From Vibrio litoralis DSM 17657 (GTDB lineage Bacteria > Pseudomonadota > Gammaproteobacteria > Enterobacterales > Vibrionaceae): a stretch of DNA of 64,000 nucleotides. The stretch is from assembly GCF_000426765.1 (NCBI RefSeq), contig NZ_AUFZ01000018.1, positions 62,001 to 126,000 on the forward strand, read 5' to 3'. The notes under the pieces are model-generated. The model worked only from the letters and a program-made list of their open reading frames with translations. It made no database searches and was not told the origin of the DNA. Position 1 is the first letter of the stretch. Each line of letters starts with the position of its first letter. The position numbers and the translations under genes are program-made. Positions 38,555 through 47,810 of this stretch are shown here, in pieces.

Positions 38555-41500
38555 ATGTTTAAGTCCAATAAGACCCATAAATTTCAACGACTTCAACACA
38601 CTTTAATGGTGGCCTTTCTGGTTTTAAGCCTGACCCCTCTCACGATTATTGGTCTGTTTTTCCTGCATTCCCACACCCAAGACTTACAAGAACAAAGCAC
38701 CTCATATCTGGTCTCAGTTCGCGACACGAAAAAACAACAAATTAACGATTATTTAAAATCTAAAGAATCCGAAGTGATGGGCATGGTGCGCTCAGAGTTA
38801 GCTTACGCAAGCGGCGGACGCTTTTATGGCCTGATAAGTGCATTTAACAAATTAGGCGACACATCAGAGCAAGCTCGCACAAATGCGCAACAACGTTATA
38901 TTCCTGGCTCTGGCGATCAAATAAAAACCTCTGTACTGCCAGAATCGTCTAACTATGCCAGCACTGAGCGCTATCGATTGCTACATAAGCGTTATCATTG
39001 GGCTTATGTGGATATTCTAAAACGCTCCGATTTCACTGATATTTTATTAGTTGATTTAAGTGGCAACGTTGCTTATTCGGTAAGTAAAAATGATGAATTC
39101 GGCACTAACTTACTCACGGGTAAATATAAAGATTCGCCTTTAGGGCAGACTTTTCAACAACTCATCACCACGGTTAAAGAGTCACGTAAAAATAACGAAG
39201 ACTACACCCCTATCATTTTGTCTGACTTTTCCAATCAAAATGGCGAGCAGGTTCTGTGGATTGGCGCGCCGATTATTCAACAAGGCTACCTACATAGCTA
39301 TGCGATGTTTAAATTGCCAAGTACCGCCCTAACCAGCACCGTGGCTGACAATAATAAAGATGTGACCAAGTTATTGGTTGGCACCGACCAGCAAGCCAAG
39401 ATCCAAGGGATCACCTCCGAACAAATTGATGCCAGTAATGAGGTGATAACAAAAGCGTTAGCCGGACAAACAGCGGTAGGCTCTTTTACCAACACTCTCG
39501 ATGAAAAAATTATCGCCGCTTACACTCCAATCAGTATTCAAGGCAAAACCTGGGCTTTAGTGATTGAATTACCAGAAAAGGATGCCTACTCGCGCGTTCA
39601 AAAATTAGAGCATATATTTTACGTTGTGATGCTGATTGGTATTCTCGTGGTATTTATCTGTTCTCACTACCTGTCGAACTTTATCACCCGACCTTTGCTT
39701 AAGTTAACTTGGGTAGCAGAAAGGGTTTCCGCCGGTGATTTATCGCAAGACATAATCAATATTGATCGTAAAGATGAGATTGGCCGACTCGCCACCAGCT
39801 TTGCTCGTATGCAGCGTTCAATCAAAGACAAAATAGAATTAATTGGTGACCAAAACGCCAAGCTAGAAGACAATATCAACATCATCCGCCAGCAAAATGA
39901 TGAGTTACACCTAGCCAATAAATTAAAAGATGAGTTTTTGGCCACCACCTCACATGAATTGAGAACCCCTCTACATGGCATGGTAGGAATTGCAGAAGCA
40001 TTAAACTCAGGCGCCAACGGCCCAATCCCTGCCAATCAAAAGCATCAACTTTCAATTATCATTAATAGTGGCCAGCGCTTAGCCACTCTGGTCGATGATT
40101 TATTGGATTATCATAAAATGCGTTATGGCAATCTCGATATTCAAACCACCATCGTAGATTTAGCAGCCACCACTCAACTAGTATTAGAGCTATCTAAGCA
40201 CCTATTGGGTAGCAAACCGATTCGTATTATTAATCAAACGCCACAAGATCTTCCTTTAGTATTAGCGGATGCTCAGCGCTTAGAGCAAGTACTGTATAAT
40301 CTGGTCGGTAATGCTATCAAGTATACCTCCGAAGGTAAGATCATAATCTCAACCACCATACTAGAACAAAAAGTCCGTATTCAAGTCGTCGATACTGGGC
40401 AAGGGATCCCAGCAGACCAACTCGAACATATTTTTGAGCCATTGATTCAAGCAGGACAAGATGCAAGCCGCTACCGCCAAGGTGCAGGCCTTGGGTTGTC
40501 AATTAGCCGTCAATTGATTGAGCTTATGGGGGGAACTTTGTATGTCAGCAGTCAGCCAATGGTGGGGACAACCTTCAGTTTTTCTCTGCCAATCGCAAAC
40601 CAGCAGCAGATAGCCGATTACCAACAAGATGATTTGCAAAATCACTTTCAAGCGCCTGATATACATAACTTTGTTAATATTGATGATTCATCATTACCAC
40701 AAAATCCAGACGGGCCGCTATTAGTCGTTGCCGATGATGAACCGGTCAATCTGCAGATTTTAGATAGTTTCTTGCGTTTAGAAGGCTATCGCGTTCGTAC
40801 TGCGAGCGATGGAGTGAGTGCCGTACAATTGATTAAAGAAGAAAAGCCTGAATTGGTGCTGCTCGATATTATGATGCCGGGCATGAGTGGTTATGACGCT
40901 TGCCAAGAAATTCGCAAACAATATGATCATGGCCAACTCCCCGTCATCTTATTAACCGCATTAAGCCAAACCAATGACAGGATCAAAGGTTTCGATTGTG
41001 GGGCAAACGACTACCTAACCAAGTCTTTTAACAAGCAAGAGTTGGCGGCTCGTATTCGTGCGCATTTAACCGCCAGCAAAGCAGAAATTCGCCGACTTGA
41101 AAATGCCCAATTACAGCAAGAATTACGAATTCGTGAACAAGTAGAAGCCAGCTTACTGGAAACTCAAGGTCGCTTACTAGAACAACTAGAATCAGCACCA
41201 GAAGCGATTATTTGCGTTCGAGATGATGGTCGAATCCGCTTTGCCAATGATTCAGCGGCCAAATTATTTAGACGAACACCTGAGCAACTTAAGCGTTCTC
41301 AAGCCGATGAAATTATTGCACCGAAATACCTCAAGACAGCTCAAGAGCATTTCTGTGGTGAAATAGATATTTTCATTGAGGATAAACGAGAGCATATCCA
41401 GACAGATATTTTAACCTTGCCAGAAGGCTCTGGTTTGAAATACATCTACATATTTAACGTTGGCGGTGGTGTGAATGCTCAACGCATTGATAACCTAGAA

Positions 41501-41938
41501 ACGGCAATTGAAGCCCTTTCAAGCTACGCCTTCGAAGGTGATAAAAACAAACTTCAGCAATTAAAAGAACTCGGTGGTGAATTCACACGTTTAGCGGATA
41601 AGGTGTCACATAAGAGTGAAGATAAACAGCAGGTAATGCGTGAAATACTCGTCGAGACTATGAATAGCGCACTCGATTATTGGGAGTCCGACACTGGTCA
41701 AACTAAGTTTAATTTAGCGGAAAAAAGTGGCCTATGGCGCGTATACCTTGACCGTAGTACTTTGCAAACTCGAACGTTAGATAAGTACCTAAGAATCGAA
41801 ACCTTACCTAAAACGCCTCGCTGGCGCACCGTACTGAATACCATTGACTATATCTTACAGCATACGTCAACAGAAACGTCTCAGCGACAACATTTATTGG
41901 CTTGTCGAGAGCAACTACAAACGCTTATCACCACTTAA
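38555..41938 (+). CDS. chiS: Chitin-utilisation regulator ChiS (hybrid sensor kinase-like)
   Basis: A 1,127-residue inner-membrane regulator, close to the 1,129 residues of Vibrio cholerae ChiS. A first helix (about 18-38), a periplasmic sensor (40-350), a second helix (about 354-375), HAMP (376-428), kinase core with His467 in TTSHELRTPLHG, ATPase domain, receiver with Asp771 in LVLLDIMMPG, a PAS domain (about 880-960) and a divergent C-terminal region (about 1015-1127). In V. cholerae that last region was shown to bind DNA directly, so ChiS acts as a one-component membrane activator of chb, held off by the periplasmic chitin-binding protein. The target operon follows directly. Confidence 0.93.
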   Translation: MFKSNKTHKFQRLQHTLMVAFLVLSLTPLTIIGLFFLHSHTQDLQEQSTSYLVSVRDTKKQQINDYLKSKESEVMGMVRSELAYASGGRFYGLISAFNKLGDTSEQARTNAQQRYIPGSGDQIKTSVLPESSNYASTERYRLLHKRYHWAYVDILKRSDFTDILLVDLSGNVAYSVSKNDEFGTNLLTGKYKDSPLGQTFQQLITTVKESRKNNEDYTPIILSDFSNQNGEQVLWIGAPIIQQGYLHSYAMFKLPSTALTSTVADNNKDVTKLLVGTDQQAKIQGITSEQIDASNEVITKALAGQTAVGSFTNTLDEKIIAAYTPISIQGKTWALVIELPEKDAYSRVQKLEHIFYVVMLIGILVVFICSHYLSNFITRPLLKLTWVAERVSAGDLSQDIINIDRKDEIGRLATSFARMQRSIKDKIELIGDQNAKLEDNINIIRQQNDELHLANKLKDEFLATTSHELRTPLHGMVGIAEALNSGANGPIPANQKHQLSIIINSGQRLATLVDDLLDYHKMRYGNLDIQTTIVDLAATTQLVLELSKHLLGSKPIRIINQTPQDLPLVLADAQRLEQVLYNLVGNAIKYTSEGKIIISTTILEQKVRIQVVDTGQGIPADQLEHIFEPLIQAGQDASRYRQGAGLGLSISRQLIELMGGTLYVSSQPMVGTTFSFSLPIANQQQIADYQQDDLQNHFQAPDIHNFVNIDDSSLPQNPDGPLLVVADDEPVNLQILDSFLRLEGYRVRTASDGVSAVQLIKEEKPELVLLDIMMPGMSGYDACQEIRKQYDHGQLPVILLTALSQTNDRIKGFDCGANDYLTKSFNKQELAARIRAHLTASKAEIRRLENAQLQQELRIREQVEASLLETQGRLLEQLESAPEAIICVRDDGRIRFANDSAAKLFRRTPEQLKRSQADEIIAPKYLKTAQEHFCGEIDIFIEDKREHIQTDILTLPEGSGLKYIYIFNVGGGVNAQRIDNLETAIEALSSYAFEGDKNKLQQLKELGGEFTRLADKVSHKSEDKQQVMREILVETMNSALDYWESDTGQTKFNLAEKSGLWRVYLDRSTLQTRTLDKYLRIETLPKTPRWRTVLNTIDYILQHTSTETSQRQHLLACREQLQTLITT

Positions 41939-41973
41939 CGTGAGAAGCGAATACCTAATCCGTTATCACAATC

Positions 41974-42006
41974 AAAGCCAGCATCACCGTGCTGGCTTTT
42001 GTTTTA
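41974..42006 (+). terminator. Terminator after chiS
   Basis: AAAGCCAGCA and TGCTGGCTTT pair around a 6-base loop and are followed by TGTTTT, 36 bases past the chiS stop. Confidence 0.9.
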
Positions 42007-42421
42007 CTATATCCTTCAACCTCATTTCATTCCAATAACTCTAAATAGGCGACGTTGGTATGGCTCAGAAGCAATCTAGCCCGCTTATCTGTGGGCTGAT
42101 ATTTAGCGACTAGGGAACCATTAACACTCAATAATACTGGCTCACATACTTATTTTTCCTTTAAAAAAAACAGCATTATAAGACAGCTTAACCGTTGCTT
42201 ATTTCAACGAAATGTCGATTTTAAAGTTATTATTTCTATTTTATTACAGGTAATGCGAAGCCACTCACAACAAATCGGCAATATTATTTTTCTAACAAAA
42301 ACAAAGGAGATACTCGAGCTGTGATCATCATCAATAAATAATAAAAGCAAATAAAGACGATATATAATAAAGCCACACATAAATAGTAAGCACTTACACC
42401 AAAAAAAACTAAATCTAAAAA

Positions 42422-42437
42422 AGTGATATTAATCACA
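42422..42437 (+). promoter_or_regulatory. CRP-like site in the chb promoter region
   Basis: AGTGATATTAATCACA matches GTGAT-N4-ATCAC exactly and also the outer right A of the CRP consensus. CRP dependence of chb transcription is known in V. cholerae. Confidence 0.7.
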
Positions 42438-42479
42438 CCCAACATTCGCTCAAACATTAACCATTAAACATGGATTTTT

Positions 42480-42550
42480 ACGATTTTAACGAGAAACGCC
42501 ACCCTTTTAACGTTTTTAACGGGAATAGAAATTGACGATTTCAACGCTAA
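42480..42550 (+). promoter_or_regulatory. Three 16-bp direct repeats in the chb promoter region
   Basis: ACGATTTTAACGAGAA (42480-42495), ACGTTTTTAACGGGAA (42510-42525) and ACGATTTCAACGCTAA (42535-42550) agree at 11 to 12 of 16 positions, giving a consensus close to ACGwTTTyAACGnnAA. Start-to-start distances are 30 and 25 bases. The set lies between the CRP-like site and the first operon gene. They are candidate ChiS sites, which is inference. Confidence 0.65.
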
Positions 42551-42729
42551 GGTGTTTTCTTGTATTGCCAAAGGCCTACAGGCCACTCTGAAATGTCACA
42601 TAGGGTGTAACAGAACATCACACTCATATAGGAAGTGACATTAATGAGGTAGGTCTTAAGCGAGTGTTTATCAATTGATGACATTCCTTTTAATTAAGCT
42701 AATTACAAAAGCAAAAGTAAGGAACAGCT

Positions 42730-44412
42730 ATGCTTACCAATATCAAAAAAACAGCCATTGCAGCAGCAGTACTCTCTGTCGCAGCAACAGGTTTTACTTC
42801 GGTAGCCACTGCGGCAGAACGCAGCGAGCTAACGGTAGTACCAAACTTCTACCCTACATTTGTTCGTAACTTTAACCCGTACTTGGGTGCAACGAACCTA
42901 CATACAACCACAGATTTTGTTTACGAGCCTTTAGTTGTATTTAATGAAATGCACGGTAACACGCCTGTTATGCGTCTTGCTAAAGACTTCAAAATGTCTG
43001 ATGACCTAATGACTGTCACTTTCGATATTCGTGAAGGCGTAAAATGGTCTGATGGTGAAAAATTCAGTGCTAACGATGTGGTTTATTCTTTCAACTTAGT
43101 AAAAGAATACCCAGCACTAGACCAATCAGGTATCAACAAATGGGTAAAAAGTGTTGAGAAAAAAGGTGACTACCAAGTTGTCTTCCACTTAACAGAAGCA
43201 AACTCAAACGTACCTTACGAAATCTCTAAAGTACCGGTTGTAGCTGAACACGTATGGAAAGACGTAAAAGATCCAACAAGCTTCACCAACGAAAACCCAG
43301 TAGGTACTGGTCCATTTACGGTTATTGATACCTTTACACCACAGCTTTACATCCAATGTCGTAACCCTAATTACTGGGATGCAGACAACCTAGAAGTTGA
43401 CTGTTTACGTGTTCCTCAAATTGCCAACAATGACCAATTACTTGGCAAGATTGTTAACTCAGAACTAGATTGGACCTCTTCATTCGTACCAGATATCGAT
43501 AAAACTTACGCATCAGTAAGCCCTAATCACCACTACTGGTACCCGCCATCAGGCACACAAGCATTTATGATTAACTTTGCAGAAAAAGATCCTGCGAAGA
43601 AAGAAGCACTGACTAACGTTGACTTCCGTCGTGCATTCTCTATGGCGCTTGATCGTCAAACTATCATCGATATCGCTTTCTACGGTGGCGGTACTCCAAA
43701 TGATTTCGCTTCAGGTCTAGGTTATGCATTTGAAGCTTGGTCTGATGAGAAAGTTCACAACGAATATAAGAAGTACAACACTTATAACGTTGAAGGCGCT
43801 AAAGCATTATTGAAGAAAGCTGGTTTCGTAGATAAAGATGGTGATGGATTTGTCGATACTCCATCTGGTAAGTCTTTCGAGCTACTGATTCAATCACCAA
43901 ATGGTTGGACTGACTTTAACAACACAGTACAACTTGCGGTTGAGCAACTACAAGATGTTGGTATCAAAGCCAAAGCTCGTACGCCTGAATTTGCGGTTTA
44001 TAACCAAGCAATGCTAGAAGGTAATTACGATGTGGCTTACACCAACTATTTCCACGGTGCGGATCCATACACTTACTGGAACTCTGCTTACAACTCAGCA
44101 CTACAAAGCGGTGACGGTATGCCACGTTTTGCTATGCACTTCTTCAAGAATGCAGAGCTAGACAACTTACTAAACAGCTTCTATAAAACAGCGGATAAAG
44201 ATGAGCAAATCAACATCGCTCATAAAATCCAGAAAATCATTGCTGAAAACCAAGTGACCGTACCGGTGCAGTCTGGCGCATACATGTTCCAGTACAACAC
44301 TAAACGATTCACAGGTTGGTGGAATGAGAAAAACCCGAAAGGTCGTCCAAACATTTGGGCTGGTATTCCAGAGCGTCTACTACAAGTACTAGACCTAAAA
44401 CCTGTTAAGTAG
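42730..44412 (+). CDS. cbp: Periplasmic chitin-oligosaccharide-binding protein (CBP)
   Basis: A 560-residue solute-binding protein of the peptide/nickel (family 5) type. A signal peptide of about 28 residues ends near VATAAERSE. The body shows the family start ELTVVPNFYPTFVRNFNPYL, the block SDDLMTVTFDIREGVKWSDG and a C-terminal RPNIWAGIPERL. In V. cholerae its homologue captures (GlcNAc)n in the periplasm, feeds the ABC importer and also represses ChiS until chitin sugars are bound. AAGGA precedes the ATG. It is followed by a strong hairpin, which would allow this gene to be made in excess over the transporter. Confidence 0.93.
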   Translation: MLTNIKKTAIAAAVLSVAATGFTSVATAAERSELTVVPNFYPTFVRNFNPYLGATNLHTTTDFVYEPLVVFNEMHGNTPVMRLAKDFKMSDDLMTVTFDIREGVKWSDGEKFSANDVVYSFNLVKEYPALDQSGINKWVKSVEKKGDYQVVFHLTEANSNVPYEISKVPVVAEHVWKDVKDPTSFTNENPVGTGPFTVIDTFTPQLYIQCRNPNYWDADNLEVDCLRVPQIANNDQLLGKIVNSELDWTSSFVPDIDKTYASVSPNHHYWYPPSGTQAFMINFAEKDPAKKEALTNVDFRRAFSMALDRQTIIDIAFYGGGTPNDFASGLGYAFEAWSDEKVHNEYKKYNTYNVEGAKALLKKAGFVDKDGDGFVDTPSGKSFELLIQSPNGWTDFNNTVQLAVEQLQDVGIKAKARTPEFAVYNQAMLEGNYDVAYTNYFHGADPYTYWNSAYNSALQSGDGMPRFAMHFFKNAELDNLLNSFYKTADKDEQINIAHKIQKIIAENQVTVPVQSGAYMFQYNTKRFTGWWNEKNPKGRPNIWAGIPERLLQVLDLKPVK

Positions 44413-44424
44413 CATGTAAAAACC

Positions 44425-44467
44425 TTGCGGTGCACTCATTGAAACTGCTAGCAGTGCACCGCTTTTA
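44425..44467 (+). terminator. Strong hairpin between cbp and the first permease gene
   Basis: GCGGTGCACT (44427-44436) and AGTGCACCGC (44453-44462) form a perfect 10-bp stem with a 16-base loop, followed by TTTT. It may be a leaky terminator or an RNA-stabilising stem that raises cbp relative to the downstream genes. Confidence 0.75.
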
Positions 44468-44585
44468 AACTCCCTTCTTGATACGAAAATGTATGGCGCT
44501 CGGCGTCAGGGGATTTCTTTGTCTGAAATAGACTGCCTGAAACCAGAGTCAGGCCAAAAAATCTGGGAAAGTTAAGGTGTAAGTT

Positions 44586-45572
44586 ATGGGATTTTTCTTA
44601 AAACGTTTAGGATTTTATTTTATCGCGCTAGTCGTGGCTGCCACGATTAATTTTGCGATTCCACGCGCCATGCCAGGCGATCCAGTGACCATGATGTTTG
44701 CGCATGCCACTGTTCAAGTCACGCCAGAACGTATCGCTGCAATGAAAGAGCTTTTAGGCTTTGTTGATGGCGGTATTATCGCGCAATATTTTGCCTACAT
44801 AAAAAACATTTTAAGCTGGAATTTAGGTACCTCTATACAGTTTTATCCTCTGTCTGTTGAAAAGCTACTTGGTGGTGCATTTGGTTGGTCACTATTTCTA
44901 GCGGGTACTGCGGTTATCTTCTCATTCTCGATCGGTTCGATTCTGGGTATTTTTGCTGCATGGAAACGTGGTAGTAAATACGATGCCTTTATTTCACCGG
45001 GAATGTTAGTCATCCAAGCCGTTCCACAAGTGGTGATTGCGATGCTGGCGATGTTCGTCTTTGCGGTTGGTTTACGTTGGTTCCCGACGGGTTATGCTTA
45101 TACCGCAGGGAATATTCCTGACTGGACAAGCTGGGTATTTATTAAAGACGTACTTTGGCATGCCGTTCTACCTCTATTCTGTGCCTCGGTAGTACAGATT
45201 GGCGGCTTCCTGATTAACATGCGTAACAACATGATCAACCTTCTTAATGAAGATTACATCACCATGGCGAAAGGCAAGGGCCTTAGCGAAAACCGTGTGG
45301 TCTTTAATTACGCAGCTCGTAACGCCATGCTACCAAGTGTCACCGCGCTTTCTATGTCACTCGGCATGGCAATCGGTGGTCAGCTTATCGTAGAAATCAT
45401 CTTTAACTACCCTGGCCTTGGTTCAGTACTATTTAACGCTATCAATGCGCGTGATTACCAAGTTCTTCAAGGGCAACTTCTTATCATGACCCTATTCATG
45501 CTGTTCTTTAACTTACTCGCAGACATGCTGTATGTCGTACTTGACCCTCGCCTACGTAAGGGAGGCAAATAA
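44586..45572 (+). CDS. Chitin oligosaccharide ABC transporter permease 1 (DppB-like)
   Basis: A 328-residue inner-membrane permease with about six hydrophobic segments. The cytoplasmic coupling loop that contacts the ATPase is clear: EDYITMAKGKGLSENRVVFN, at about residues 223-242. The family is the peptide/oligosaccharide DppB/OppB type; location between cbp and the other transport genes assigns it to (GlcNAc)2 uptake. AAGGTG precedes the ATG at 44586. Three bases separate its stop from the next permease. Confidence 0.9.
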   Translation: MGFFLKRLGFYFIALVVAATINFAIPRAMPGDPVTMMFAHATVQVTPERIAAMKELLGFVDGGIIAQYFAYIKNILSWNLGTSIQFYPLSVEKLLGGAFGWSLFLAGTAVIFSFSIGSILGIFAAWKRGSKYDAFISPGMLVIQAVPQVVIAMLAMFVFAVGLRWFPTGYAYTAGNIPDWTSWVFIKDVLWHAVLPLFCASVVQIGGFLINMRNNMINLLNEDYITMAKGKGLSENRVVFNYAARNAMLPSVTALSMSLGMAIGGQLIVEIIFNYPGLGSVLFNAINARDYQVLQGQLLIMTLFMLFFNLLADMLYVVLDPRLRKGGK

Positions 45573-45574
45573 TC

Positions 45575-46600
45575 ATGAAAGCTCTCATTAAATTACTTTC
45601 AGGTAACTCAAAAGCCATGTTTGGTGTGTTGATCCTAACGGTTTTCATCTTAATGGCCCTATTTGCTCCATTAATTACTAAACATGAACCAGACCGTCGT
45701 ACCGGTAATCCACACGAATACCCAAGCTTGGTCACCCACATGGCAAAACAAAGCCCTGATGGGTGGGTAGCACAAAATCTCGCCAACGATCGCCGTACAA
45801 TGATCATGTCGAAAAAAGAGGACCATACTCTAGGGACAACTCGCATGGGCCGTGATGTTTGGTCTCAAGTTGTATATGGAGCGCGTGTATCTCTAGGTGT
45901 GGGCTTTGGCGCAGGCTTAGTTGTGTGCTTCCTGGCAACCATTATCGGGGTTTCAGCTGGTTACTTTGGTGGCAAAGTTGATGACATATTAACCGCTGCC
46001 ATGAATATCATGTTGGTGATTCCACAATACCCACTGCTGTTCGTTCTGGCAGCCTTTATCGGTGAAGCAGGCCCGCTAACAATCGCACTGATTATCGGTT
46101 GTACTTCCTGGGCTTGGGGCGCAAGGGTTATTCGTTCTCAAACCTTGGCGCTACGTGAAAAAGAGTTTGTAAAAGCGGCTGAAGTATTAGGTGAATCTTC
46201 ATTCCGAATCATTTTTGTGGAAATTCTACCAAACTTAATTTCCATTGTCGGTGCCAGCTTCATCGGTTCCGTAATGTACGCCATCATGATGGAAGCGACT
46301 ATTTCATTCTTAGGTCTTGGCGATCCAAGCACCATCAGCTGGGGCATCATGCTTTATAACGTACAAACCTCTTCAGCCATTCTCGTCGGCGCTTGGTGGG
46401 AATTAATTGTCCCATGTTTAGCTTTGACATCACTTGCTGTTGGTTTAGCAATGCTTAACTTCGCGGTTGATGAAGTAGCTAACCCACAACTTCGTTCACA
46501 CAAAGGAATGAAGCGTTGGAAGAAAATTGCAGAACAAGACCAAAAAGCACGTGAACCTGAGTTGCCACCACAAAATGCAGTTTGGAGCGGAGATAAATAA
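45575..46600 (+). CDS. Chitin oligosaccharide ABC transporter permease 2 (DppC-like)
   Basis: A 341-residue partner permease of the OppC/DppC type. One N-terminal helix (about 15-35) is followed by a loop and five more hydrophobic segments. The coupling loop reads REKEFVKAAEVLGESSFRII near residues 194-213, followed by the family block ILPNLISIVGASFIGSVMYA. The gene starts two bases after the previous stop, with GGGAGG upstream, so the two permeases are probably coupled and form a heterodimer in the membrane. Confidence 0.9.
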   Translation: MKALIKLLSGNSKAMFGVLILTVFILMALFAPLITKHEPDRRTGNPHEYPSLVTHMAKQSPDGWVAQNLANDRRTMIMSKKEDHTLGTTRMGRDVWSQVVYGARVSLGVGFGAGLVVCFLATIIGVSAGYFGGKVDDILTAAMNIMLVIPQYPLLFVLAAFIGEAGPLTIALIIGCTSWAWGARVIRSQTLALREKEFVKAAEVLGESSFRIIFVEILPNLISIVGASFIGSVMYAIMMEATISFLGLGDPSTISWGIMLYNVQTSSAILVGAWWELIVPCLALTSLAVGLAMLNFAVDEVANPQLRSHKGMKRWKKIAEQDQKAREPELPPQNAVWSGDK

Positions 46601-46601
46601 T

Positions 46602-47600
46602 ATGACAATAACTAATAAACAAGAACCGCTGATTTCGATTCGCAATTTATGTGTTGACTACATCACTGATGCTGGCGATGTCCGTGCGGTAAATAACGTA
46701 AGCTTTGATATCGCACCAGGTGAAGTCTTTGGCCTAGCAGGAGAATCGGGCTGTGGTAAATCCACCGTTGCTTTCTCTCTAATGCGCCTACATAAGCCGC
46801 CAGCATTTATTACCGGTGGTGAAGTTATCTTCAACGGTGAGAACATTTTAAAGTACAGCGAGCAACGCATTCAGAGCTTTCGTTGGAGTGAAATGTCGAT
46901 GGTATTTCAAAGTGCCATGAATGCATTAAACCCTGTATTACCAATGGAAGAGCAATTTTGCGATGTGATCATGCGTCATACCAATATGACTCGTGAGCAA
47001 GCACGCAAACGCGCCGAAGGCTTATTAGAAATTGTCGATATTCACCCAGATCGTTTAGGTGACTACCCTCACCAATTCTCTGGCGGTATGCGTCAACGAC
47101 TGGTGATTGCGATTGCGCTCGCTCTCAACCCTAAAATGATCATCATGGATGAACCGACAACTGCACTAGATGTGGTGGTTCAGCGCGAGATCTTACAAAA
47201 AATCTATGCGTTAAAAGAAGAGTTTGGTTTCTCTATTTTGTTCATTACCCATGACTTATCACTGATGGTTGAGTTTTCTGATCGCATTGGGATTATGTAT
47301 TCAGGTGAGTTGATTGAAGTTGCGCCTTCTAAGCAAATTTTAGAATCGCCTTATCATCCGTACACCAAAGGGTTGGGTTCATCTTTCCCACCACTTACTG
47401 GTCCTAAAACGAAGCTAACTGGTATTCCTGGGAATCCTCTCAACCTTCTAGAAATTCCTGAAGGTTGTCGTTTCCAAGCGCGTTGTGAGCGTGTTCATGA
47501 TACTTGTCGTCATGTTCCTACTCAATTGCGTCAAATAGAGCCAGGTCGATTATCAAACTGCCATTTATATGGTGAGCCGATTGTTCAGGCAAAAGTTTAA
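46602..47600 (+). CDS. Chitin oligosaccharide ABC transporter ATPase 1 (OppD/DppD-like)
   Basis: A 332-residue ATPase. Walker A GESGCGKST lies at residues 48-56, the signature FSGGMRQR near 165-172, Walker B MIIMDEPTTALD near 184-195 and the switch His in THDLSLM. A C-terminal Cys-containing oligopeptide-transporter tail is present (EGCRFQARC...DTC...NC), typical for OppD/DppD proteins and able to hold an Fe-S cluster in related transporters. ATG 46602 comes after GGAG; the frame is open further upstream inside the permease gene. An ERIC element follows before ATPase 2. Confidence 0.9.
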   Translation: MTITNKQEPLISIRNLCVDYITDAGDVRAVNNVSFDIAPGEVFGLAGESGCGKSTVAFSLMRLHKPPAFITGGEVIFNGENILKYSEQRIQSFRWSEMSMVFQSAMNALNPVLPMEEQFCDVIMRHTNMTREQARKRAEGLLEIVDIHPDRLGDYPHQFSGGMRQRLVIAIALALNPKMIIMDEPTTALDVVVQREILQKIYALKEEFGFSILFITHDLSLMVEFSDRIGIMYSGELIEVAPSKQILESPYHPYTKGLGSSFPPLTGPKTKLTGIPGNPLNLLEIPEGCRFQARCERVHDTCRHVPTQLRQIEPGRLSNCHLYGEPIVQAKV

Positions 47601-47621
47601 TTAAACGAGATAGTTATCGAA

Positions 47622-47749
47622 TATACCCAAAGTAATTGGAGTTGCAGTGAGGCGACAAGTGAATGAAGCCCCATGAGCATAGCTTGCCTATGTGATTGGG
47701 GTGAATGAATGCAGTCAACAAAGCTGCTGCTTCAAGTACGACGGGTATA
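47622..47749. repeat. ERIC (enterobacterial repetitive intergenic consensus) element
   Basis: A 128-bp element with ends TATACCC and GGGTATA. The core reads GACAAGTGAATGAAGCCCCA, then ATGTGATTGGGGTGAATGAA, then a right end with CTTCAAGTACGACGGGTATA. This agrees in length and in these blocks with the ERIC consensus as I remember it. It forms one long imperfect RNA hairpin and lies inside an operon, between the two ATPase genes. Confidence 0.88.
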
Positions 47750-47810
47750 CATCGTTTAGTCGTCACTAACGGCCAGTAAAACAAGAATTAGCGAGAAGCT
47801 GGAGACAATT

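Larger units (their letters stand above)
41939..42729. other. Regulatory region between chiS and the chb operon
   Basis: A 791-base region. It begins with the chiS terminator and then has about 400 bases of AT-rich sequence with no gene. The right part holds a CRP-like site and three 16-bp direct repeats followed by the leader of the binding-protein gene. A long regulatory region fits the multi-input control known for chb in V. cholerae. Confidence 0.7.

Noticed and set aside
42675..42869. 64-codon frame over the cbp start
   Set aside because: Overlaps the cbp signal-peptide region in another frame; the cbp start has a good ribosome binding site.
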